From a virus: DNA of 44,948 nt. The DNA is taken from positions 1 to 44,948 of the IMG/VR virus record IMGVR_UViG_3300021142_001189; one strand, written 5' to 3'. Both the position numbers and the translations under genes were made by a program. Shown in pieces: positions 38,999 through 44,948 of the stretch. Every line of letters begins with the position of its first letter. Position 1 is the first letter of the stretch. The notes below the pieces were generated by a model. It was given only the letters and a program-made list of their open reading frames with translations. It did not search any database and was not told the origin of the DNA.

Positions 38999-39688
38999 AT
39001 GAATTACGAATACTACTACAATAATGTTCCTGGTCAGGGGCTTTGTCGGAACAATCTTATTTACACTAGTTTAATCAGCCACGATAAAAAAGTTTTTGTT
39101 CAATGGTACCATAATGATACTGAATATCATAAAGATAAGAACCAAGTAGTTGATCCTGCTAAAATGGAAGAGAAGTGGTTGCGCGAAGTAAACTATTTGA
39201 CTCAAATGCGTAATGCATATCCACATCTGGTTCCTACAATTAAGAACATAGATTTAGATGCTAGAAAGTTATATTTAGAAATAGACGGACCTGACTTTTG
39301 GGAGCAAGCAGGATGTGATATAGCAAACTATGACAGTGTGCTACCCGATTGGCAAGATCAGATGCTTGACATCATTAAGACACATAAACAATTAGGATGG
39401 CACAAGTACAGTATGCATCCTAGCAGTTACTTTGTAGTAGATGGCAAACTAAAAAGTATCAACTATTTCTTTACTTACAAAAATACCGAATCTAATATTA
39501 GTATACAAGATGTTGAAAGTCATATCTATTCTACTAGACAAGATGAAATGCGAAAACATTTAGACACGCTAGGAATTGAATGGAACAAACCTCAACCATG
39601 GGCAGTAATGGATCAACTATGCTGGGCAAGTTTTAATACAAACTATCCAACAGATTTTATTGAACGAGTAAAAGAATGTATAAAATAA
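38999..39688 (+). CDS. Kinase-like (possibly pseudokinase) protein, copy 2
   Basis: A 229-residue paralog of the protein at 33586. It shares the order EKWLREVNYLTQMRNAYPHL, RKLYLEIDG, and KYSMHPSSYFVVDGKLKSIN. The catalytic-loop-like MHPSSY lacks the aspartate and the DFG-like site reads INYF, so it is more degenerate than copy 1 (IDNY). It is divergent from the zinc-ribbon radical SAM operon and overlaps the next gene by 13 bp. Confidence 0.55.
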   Translation: MNYEYYYNNVPGQGLCRNNLIYTSLISHDKKVFVQWYHNDTEYHKDKNQVVDPAKMEEKWLREVNYLTQMRNAYPHLVPTIKNIDLDARKLYLEIDGPDFWEQAGCDIANYDSVLPDWQDQMLDIIKTHKQLGWHKYSMHPSSYFVVDGKLKSINYFFTYKNTESNISIQDVESHIYSTRQDEMRKHLDTLGIEWNKPQPWAVMDQLCWASFNTNYPTDFIERVKECIK

Positions 39689-40215
39689 TTCCTTGGTCAT
39701 CTGATTTGGATCTATCTGAATTTTATGCAGATGCTGGCCGTAGAGGATTTGTAAACAACTCAAGTCAAAAGGCAATGATAGATTGTTTTAAAAACGAAAA
39801 GCATTGGCAGGTATGGATTCTTTATTACAACGATCGTGCTGTGGGAAGCGTTGCGGCACACAGCATGGAAGAAGGCTATCGTATCTGTGCTAGAACATGT
39901 GTACTATCTGATCTGCTACCATTAAACACGCTACGCACTAGAAATCAAATTATAACGCATCAGCATGTTACAGCACAGTATCTAATGCCAGCGTGTATAG
40001 CTTGGGCGCCACCTTGGGAAGATCTGTATATAACTAGTCACCCTAGCGAAGTAGGGACACAGCGACTAGTACATACTATATGGGGTCCTAGTCTAGAAAA
40101 GACAGGTGTATTAACTAGAGCCTTTGAAAAAGAATATCGCGGGCATTTACAAACATTTTGGAGATTGAATACCAATGTTTTCCTGCAACAACTAGATTCT
40201 GTACCTAAAATTTAA
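39676..40215 (+). CDS. GNAT-acetyltransferase-like protein, tentative
   Basis: A 179-residue protein. WQVWILYYNDRAVGSVAAHS (about 35-54) resembles beta strands 2-4 of GNAT N-acetyltransferases, but the Q/R-x-x-G-x-G/A acetyl-CoA loop is not clearly seen. It starts inside the kinase-like gene by 13 bp and converges with the TauD-like gene with a 4-bp overlap. I would not rule out another function. Confidence 0.45.
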   Translation: MYKIIPWSSDLDLSEFYADAGRRGFVNNSSQKAMIDCFKNEKHWQVWILYYNDRAVGSVAAHSMEEGYRICARTCVLSDLLPLNTLRTRNQIITHQHVTAQYLMPACIAWAPPWEDLYITSHPSEVGTQRLVHTIWGPSLEKTGVLTRAFEKEYRGHLQTFWRLNTNVFLQQLDSVPKI

Positions 40216-41069
40216 TCAACGTATCCAAAGACCATTCTGTGTAGTAAGCGGTCTCTTATTTTTTCAAAAGCCCAACGTTTGTGTATTCCAAACCATTGGT
40301 CTCCAATTACTACATCACCGTCTTGCCAATCGTGGTGGTAACAATATTTGTCCTGTATTAAATGATCATGCAATGGTTTAGCTATAGCTAGACTTTCTTC
40401 TCTGGTCATTCCGTCATATCTTTCTAATTGATAAAAAGAATGATAAATTCCAAGTTTACCACTAGGATGCGGTATAACTACATTTTGTAATACTGGATTT
40501 GGATCAATCTCAATTCCGCCTGCTATAGGACCTCTAAAGTCTGCCGTAGCATAATAGATTCCTTTAAGATCTTTAATCTGATCCTTAGTGGTCTGATCGA
40601 GGTCATTATATCCTAGTACGCTGTTAGTATAGCTGGTTCTTGATCCTGCTGTACCAGTTACTCCGTATAACCATACTAGTGGTCCTCGTTGTAGCCCGTG
40701 ATTGCTGTTGAGAAGATGCGGTTGGTTATTGTGCCATTCCATGTCGTCTACGTAGCCTGCTGTTCCTGGCTTACCATGTTCATTAAGAGAACCAGTTACT
40801 CTTGTAATATGTCCATTTGGATCGTTAACTAAATCAGCAGTTTCATTTTCAAATTCATCTTGCCCCGGAGCATACTCAGTAGTAACGTTGCCAAACATAT
40901 ATCCAACGTCTAATTGATCTTTCACTGTTAGCGATTGATTTCTAAAAACAATTAGTGTGCTGGCTTTTAATAGATCCGATGCCTGTTTGATATCATCTTT
41001 AGTTGCTGTTCTTAAATCAAAATCATCAACTATAATTGCCCAGCCGTTTTCGTGTATATGATGTTTCAT
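40212..41069 (-). CDS. TauD/TfdA-like Fe(II)/2OG oxygenase with altered metal motif
   Basis: A 285-residue protein of the TauD family: ASTLIVFRNQSLTVKDQ, a central EWHNNQPHLL, the distal GDQWFGIHKRWAF (His263) and a C-terminal LLHRMVFG that supplies the arginine. The usual H-x-D motif appears as His113-Asn-Asn, so the acidic ligand is replaced. This could be a change of reaction (halogenase-like relatives lack the Asp) or a misplaced alignment on my part. It is a single-gene unit with an ATAAATA about 60 nt upstream. Confidence 0.8.
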   Translation of the reverse strand: MKHHIHENGWAIIVDDFDLRTATKDDIKQASDLLKASTLIVFRNQSLTVKDQLDVGYMFGNVTTEYAPGQDEFENETADLVNDPNGHITRVTGSLNEHGKPGTAGYVDDMEWHNNQPHLLNSNHGLQRGPLVWLYGVTGTAGSRTSYTNSVLGYNDLDQTTKDQIKDLKGIYYATADFRGPIAGGIEIDPNPVLQNVVIPHPSGKLGIYHSFYQLERYDGMTREESLAIAKPLHDHLIQDKYCYHHDWQDGDVVIGDQWFGIHKRWAFEKIRDRLLHRMVFGYVD

Positions 41070-41130
41070 TGAGTATTCTCTAATTTAATTATGCTACATT
41101 TTAATAAAGATATATAACTGTAGACAAACG

Positions 41131-41137
41131 TATTTAT
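41131..41137 (-). promoter_or_regulatory. Possible late promoter (ATAAATA) upstream of the TauD-like gene
   Basis: The minus strand reads CATAAATACG about 62 bases before ATG 41069. The distance is greater than at the other late motifs, so it is a weaker case. Confidence 0.3.
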
Positions 41138-41151
41138 GATAGGAAAATAAC

Positions 41152-42597
41152 ATGGTAATGAAGTTTCGAACCGATAAGAAACAACCAATTGTGTTTTGTA
41201 TTTTGGATGTTTCAGATAACTGCCAAAGTACAGAAGCTACAACTGTTTGCAATAATTTATCTGACTTTCTTATAAATCGGTTTGATCTACATGGCTATGA
41301 TATTTTTATTAGTAAAGACGAAGATGACTTGCTTCAATCTGTAGCAACTGAAGATTATACTCACGCTATAGTTATTTCATCGGGCACTAGTTTAGGTTTG
41401 TCAGATAGACTGTTTGATGCTGTAGAAGATCAATGCAAAGAAGATTTCTTTATAGCCGGCCACATACTCGATAGAGGCGATCATCCCTACTATAAGAAAA
41501 ATGCCTGTTTTGAATTACATCAACAATTTTATATAATTAATCTAGAACAGTATAAAGAAATTGGTTGCCCTAGTGTAGGGCAAGAAGAGTGGGTAGAGTA
41601 CCAACAAATTGCACCTATTCGTAGTAAAGAATGCCTGTATGGTGATCCGGAGATCCCAGTATGGATGTCTAAGGGCACTGAGCTTAAAACATATTCTGTT
41701 AAGCTACATGGATGGAACATTTTAAATGTTGCATTAGAACATGATAAAAAACTACTAACATTGAATCAAAGAATTCGTGACAGCAAAAAATATCTATATT
41801 ATGAATATGACCACGTGTTTTTACGACATCTAGCAGATATAAAACAATTACAATTTTTTGGAATGAATTTCTTTGCTGGCTGGAATTCTGATCAACTGCG
41901 TAAGGACTTACCGTTTGACGGACCTGTTGAACAGTACGCTAGTGTAGGCATTGGATTTAATTGGATTAAAAATTTAGAAACAGTAGGATTCTCAAACAAT
42001 ACCAAAGTTATCTTTACAGACATCAACTATAACTGTTTAATGTTTATGAGAAAGATGGTCGAAGAATGGGACGGCAAAGACTACGATGAATTCTATTGGA
42101 CTCATAAACCTATGTTGCCCAACAATCCTCCGCACATTCCCCCTTCATATAAAGATCAAATAAAAGAACAGTGGCAAAAGTTTTTAACCACGATCGACGA
42201 TTGGGATTCATTATGGAGCAAGGTCAAAAGTTTAACCTATGATTATATCCTTATAGACTACACAGCATCTTATAATTTTGATTGGCTAGAGCCGGGTAAG
42301 AAAACATTACTTAATCTGAGCGACCTGTACAATCATAGTCCATTTATTGCTACTACTAGTTTAAAATATCGAATCAGTGCAGAAAATAATTTACTCCAAA
42401 AACTTAAAAATAAAGATCCTAACATAACGCTGTTGATTACATCAAGAGCAGCCGACGGATTCTGGAAATCTAAAATTGAGCAACGTATAGATAAAGTTAG
42501 TAATTTTTCTTATACTGATATTACAGATTTAAAAATACCTAGTTGGCACGAACTTGACTGGAAACATAACAGTGAACGTCCACTAGGAGTCAACTGA
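41152..42597 (+). CDS. Large protein of unknown function, possibly with a methyltransferase-like part
   Basis: A 481-residue protein. The N-terminal 180 residues (PIVFCILDVSDN, YTHAIVISSGTSLGLSDRLF, DFFIAGHILDRG) look like a GT-A glycosyltransferase-type Rossmann region but without a clear DxD. Around residues 265-300, YASVGIGFNWIKNLETVGFS with KVIFTDINYN resembles a SAM-binding Rossmann motif. I do not recognise the family. TAGGAAAATAAC is the ribosome binding site. It overlaps the next gene by 1 bp. Confidence 0.6.
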   Translation: MVMKFRTDKKQPIVFCILDVSDNCQSTEATTVCNNLSDFLINRFDLHGYDIFISKDEDDLLQSVATEDYTHAIVISSGTSLGLSDRLFDAVEDQCKEDFFIAGHILDRGDHPYYKKNACFELHQQFYIINLEQYKEIGCPSVGQEEWVEYQQIAPIRSKECLYGDPEIPVWMSKGTELKTYSVKLHGWNILNVALEHDKKLLTLNQRIRDSKKYLYYEYDHVFLRHLADIKQLQFFGMNFFAGWNSDQLRKDLPFDGPVEQYASVGIGFNWIKNLETVGFSNNTKVIFTDINYNCLMFMRKMVEEWDGKDYDEFYWTHKPMLPNNPPHIPPSYKDQIKEQWQKFLTTIDDWDSLWSKVKSLTYDYILIDYTASYNFDWLEPGKKTLLNLSDLYNHSPFIATTSLKYRISAENNLLQKLKNKDPNITLLITSRAADGFWKSKIEQRIDKVSNFSYTDITDLKIPSWHELDWKHNSERPLGVN

Positions 42598-43241
42598 TGA
42601 AAGAATACTATCACTCAGACGGTCGCTATTTAAAATTAGATATAGCACTACCCTATAAAGAAATGTGTGCTGAGGCATTTGCATTACTTGATAAATTTAG
42701 TCCTCACAGAGGCGATGAAGATTCGCATGGGTGGGAAAGTTTAACTATACACGGGCTTGGCTGGAATAAACATGAGAATTATGACGTGTATGGATATAAG
42801 AAAGGTAAAGATGCTAGCAATGATATGCACTGGACAGAAATTGCAGACCTATGCCCTATAACAACTAAATGGTTAAAAGAAGTATTTCCTTCTAATAAGT
42901 ACGGCCGTGTTAGATTTATGTTGCTACGTGCTGGCGGGAAAATTGCCTTACACAGCGATAGTAGTATAAAGCTGATTGAGAATATCAATGTTGCTCTTAA
43001 TAATCCATTAGGTTGTAAATGGATATGGGGTGACGGTGAAGAATTAATTATGGAACCCGGAGGAGTGTATGCTATGAATCTACACTATCATCATTCTGTA
43101 ATTAACAACAGTAATGAAGATCGTATGCATATGATTATTGCTAGACACGATGCTACAGATGAATGGAAACAACTAGTAGAACAGGCAGCAGCCAACCAAG
43201 GAATTACTGGCCAATATATTGTTATTGACGAACTACCTTAA
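42597..43241 (+). CDS. Aspartyl/asparaginyl hydroxylase-like Fe(II)/2OG oxygenase
   Basis: A 214-residue protein. ALHSDSSIK gives His119 and Asp121, LHYHHSVIN the distal His (163-166) and EDRMHMIIARHD the arginine around 176. GRVRFMLLRAGGK precedes the motif as in aspartyl beta-hydroxylases. It is coupled to the large unknown protein by a 1-bp overlap, so they probably work on the same substrate. Converges with the next gene with a 4-bp overlap. Confidence 0.82.
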   Translation: MKEYYHSDGRYLKLDIALPYKEMCAEAFALLDKFSPHRGDEDSHGWESLTIHGLGWNKHENYDVYGYKKGKDASNDMHWTEIADLCPITTKWLKEVFPSNKYGRVRFMLLRAGGKIALHSDSSIKLIENINVALNNPLGCKWIWGDGEELIMEPGGVYAMNLHYHHSVINNSNEDRMHMIIARHDATDEWKQLVEQAAANQGITGQYIVIDELP

Positions 43242-43819
43242 TTTCTTACAAAAGCAATCATAAATGCTAGGCTAATTCTGTCTGAATTTACGGTGTTTGT
43301 TTTAACACCGTGTGCTAGCCATCCAGGGAATAATAATAATTTACCAACCTCTGGCTTATGCTCGTGTCGCGTTGTAAATTTTTGATAACACAATGATGAC
43401 ACTGCTGGGCTCACTGGAGTCTCAAAAAATATATCACCATCATTTCCAGTAGTTTGAAAATAGTAGCACCCAGCGATGTCATATTCTCCGTGACTATGTA
43501 TATGCGTATGTCCACCAGTTGAATTTTTAACGATCCACGACTTTCTTTTATATTCTCTTTTTTGAAATCCAATTTCTTTACAGTATTGTTCAAGATGTTG
43601 ATCAATTGCCTGTGCTAGATTATTCATTTGCTTTTCAGAAAGTATGTCGGCTTCGACACTTGTAGTTTCAAAAGTTTTGCCCCATTGATAATAATTAACA
43701 GAATCATCATATTGAACATTAACTAATGCATTAGACATTTCTGTTTCTACAGCATCTTTGTTTTCTAAAAAACAACTATATATAGGGGTCGGAAATAGAT
43801 TTTCAATTTTGTAAGTCAT
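43238..43819 (-). CDS. Fe(II)/2OG oxygenase, 2OG-FeII_Oxy_5 type
   Basis: A 193-residue protein with the T4-like/marine phage pattern: LFPTPIY at the start, HTHIHSHGEYDIAGCYYFQ (104-122), GDIFFETP, and LLLFPGWLAHGVKTNTVN (distal His170) then SDRISLAFMI (Arg181). This is a common type in cyanophages and pelagiphages (family knowledge), thought to modify proteins. It lies downstream of the paralogous oxygenase at 43821. Confidence 0.88.
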   Translation of the reverse strand: MTYKIENLFPTPIYSCFLENKDAVETEMSNALVNVQYDDSVNYYQWGKTFETTSVEADILSEKQMNNLAQAIDQHLEQYCKEIGFQKREYKRKSWIVKNSTGGHTHIHSHGEYDIAGCYYFQTTGNDGDIFFETPVSPAVSSLCYQKFTTRHEHKPEVGKLLLFPGWLAHGVKTNTVNSDRISLAFMIAFVRN

Positions 43820-43820
43820 C

Positions 43821-44546
43821 TTACACTATCATTCCTGTTTTACGTTTAAATTCGTCTGTAAAATATCCGTTTATTCGTAAGGTATAAGTAGGGCGCCAAA
43901 TAGGTAATCCGCCATGCCAATCTCTTTCATTCCAATAGGCTACCCTAGTATTCATAAAAGTACGTTCGCCCGTTTCTGGATTGAGTATATAAAATGGTCT
44001 ATCAGTATCAGTTTTTACATGAATAAATTCTGGTAAGAACCCGGGAGTTTCGTAGCCGTCAGCTGGATCGTAATGTTCCCACGGAATGCCGCCTGCATCT
44101 ACTGATATTAAATTTACGCTATGCAAATTTTTTAAAATTCCAGATGTGACAAATCCCTGCACCCATTTTAATAACCCTGGAAAATGTTTAGTGACGTTCT
44201 CATTAACTCCATCTTCATTAATCAATTGAAAGAGACGATAGTAGTCATATGCTCCGTAGGCATTTTTTAAATAGTCAGTTAATTGATTATATGTTAGATC
44301 TTTTCCTGCTATTTTAAATGGATCATCATCTGGCAATGCTTTCCAATTATCAGTTACTTCAAACAATGGATTAACTTTATAACCTTGTGCATGAGGATGC
44401 ATAGTGCCATTAGGTACTGATTGTAGTCCATCATATGCAAAATCTCTAGCAAGAGCTATTCCCCTAGAAATTTCTAAATGTAAAGAATCAAACCCTGTTA
44501 AGTCTACGTGTTTTTCTAAATCTATATAAATTTGTCCGTGTATCAT
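43821..44546 (-). CDS. Fe(II)/2OG oxygenase-like protein, paralog of 36081-36884
   Basis: A 241-residue protein. WEHYDPADG gives His158 and Asp160, ERDWHGGLPIW the distal His211 and YTLRINGYFTDEF Arg224. The N-terminal half has the same helical block as the paralog. ATAAATA lies 5 nt before the ATG. It is the first gene of a minus-strand pair with the oxygenase at 43238. Confidence 0.82.
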   Translation of the reverse strand: MIHGQIYIDLEKHVDLTGFDSLHLEISRGIALARDFAYDGLQSVPNGTMHPHAQGYKVNPLFEVTDNWKALPDDDPFKIAGKDLTYNQLTDYLKNAYGAYDYYRLFQLINEDGVNENVTKHFPGLLKWVQGFVTSGILKNLHSVNLISVDAGGIPWEHYDPADGYETPGFLPEFIHVKTDTDRPFYILNPETGERTFMNTRVAYWNERDWHGGLPIWRPTYTLRINGYFTDEFKRKTGMIV

Positions 44547-44551
44547 AACTC

Positions 44552-44558
44552 TATTTAT
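44552..44558 (-). promoter_or_regulatory. T4-like late promoter core (ATAAATA), 5 nt before the start codon
   Basis: The minus strand reads TAATAAATAGAGTTATG, with ATG at 44546. A near-leaderless transcript is expected. Confidence 0.5.
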
Positions 44559-44591
44559 TAGTCACAACACACGTTAAATTTATAATAGATT

Positions 44592-44948
44592 TTAATTATC
44601 TAACTGTTTCCAAACAGTACCGTTATAACCATAGAAATGGCTGTTGCTACTGTCAAAGATAATCATACCAGCCGTTGCTGGTGAAGGATACAAGCCCGAT
44701 CCTGCATATGAACCAGTTTGAATAGTGTTTGCAGAAAGTGTTCCTGCACTGTTTAAAATTGCCTGATTAATACCACTGCCGCCTGCGCCTGATATTAACG
44801 CAACAGAAGATTTTGGTGAGCTGTCAGAAAGGTTTGCACCTACTTCCCAACCAGCACCTACTGCACCTGCAAATTGATATAATGTTCCTGTATAGCCTTT
44901 AATAGACACTACCATGCCGCTTGGTCCAGTAGATACTGATGTTGGACT
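44592..44948 (-). CDS. C-terminal end of a tail-fibre/structural protein, start outside the window
   Basis: The frame is open to the window edge (PTSVSTGPSGMVVSIKGYTG...), so the ATG at 44915 is probably internal. The end MIIFDSSNSHFYGYNGTVW, then KQLDN, is a common finish of phage fibre and structural proteins, and the glycine-rich middle (LISGAGGSGINQAI) fits. It borders the oxygenase/radical SAM cluster, which hints that the cluster may act on the virion, though adjacency alone proves nothing. Confidence 0.8.
   Translation of the reverse strand, partial: SPTSVSTGPSGMVVSIKGYTGTLYQFAGAVGAGWEVGANLSDSSPKSSVALISGAGGSGINQAILNSAGTLSANTIQTGSYAGSGLYPSPATAGMIIFDSSNSHFYGYNGTVWKQLDN

Noticed and set aside
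21714-44546. RiPP precursor peptide gene between the radical SAM genes
   Set aside because: Intergenic gaps are mostly zero to a few tens of bases, and I found no short ORF with a leader-like sequence and a convincing ribosome binding site. A precursor outside the window remains possible.
1-44948. CRISPR array, integrase, transposase or insertion sequence
   Set aside because: No regularly spaced repeats and no recombinase-type protein were seen on either strand.

Overview
The window looks like part of a large T4-superfamily tailed phage (myovirus) genome, probably from an aquatic or metagenomic source. No bacterial housekeeping operon, rRNA, integrase or insertion sequence is visible. The genes are tightly packed with 1-8 bp start/stop overlaps. 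A gp30-type ATP-dependent DNA ligase, UvsE, a phage-type QueD, ClpP, a MazG-like NTPase and two tail-fibre-type proteins are present. Several genes are preceded by T4-like late promoters (ATAAATA, TATAAATA or GTAAATA). The base composition is AT-rich. No major capsid, terminase or polymerase gene lies in the window, so the classification is inference. The host cannot be named; the lipoproteins and consensus sigma70 promoters fit a Gram-negative bacterium.

Layout. Positions 1-5.2 kb carry late-type or virion-linked genes: a cut A-type Fe-S carrier, an Fe/Mn superoxide dismutase with a T4-like capsid-targeting N-terminus, a short basic protein, UvsE, QueD (behind a possible preQ1 riboswitch) and a tail-fibre-like protein. 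Positions 5.3-21.7 kb are almost entirely minus-strand early-type operons, several led by near-consensus sigma70 promoters with 17-bp spacers. They hold DNA ligase, an MBD4-like glycosylase, a MazG-like protein, ClpP, a phosphoesterase, two related metallopeptidases, a group of lipoproteins and small envelope proteins, many small conserved phage proteins, a translation initiation factor IF-1 and an unusual tRNA-like gene. A pair of radical SAM genes (6.5-8.8 kb) sits at the end of the ligase operon.

Positions 21.7-44.5 kb are the remarkable part: about 23 kb coding almost only for small-molecule or macromolecule tailoring enzymes. They comprise ten radical SAM proteins (twelve with the 6.5-8.8 kb pair), eight Fe(II)/2-oxoglutarate-type oxygenases, two SGNH hydrolases, a PLP-fold aminotransferase, a small methyltransferase-like protein, two kinase-like proteins, a GNAT-like protein and one large unknown. 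Several modules are duplicated. An N-terminal-twitch radical SAM gene followed by a companion radical SAM gene occurs three times, and two other radical SAM types occur as tandem pairs. The cluster has late-type promoters and ends beside a second tail-fibre-type gene. I infer a late-expressed phage tailoring pathway acting on a virion protein, a surface glycan or another macromolecule. The substrate is not visible. The Fe-S carrier and the SOD elsewhere in the window would make sense as support for so many oxygen-sensitive [4Fe-4S] enzymes.
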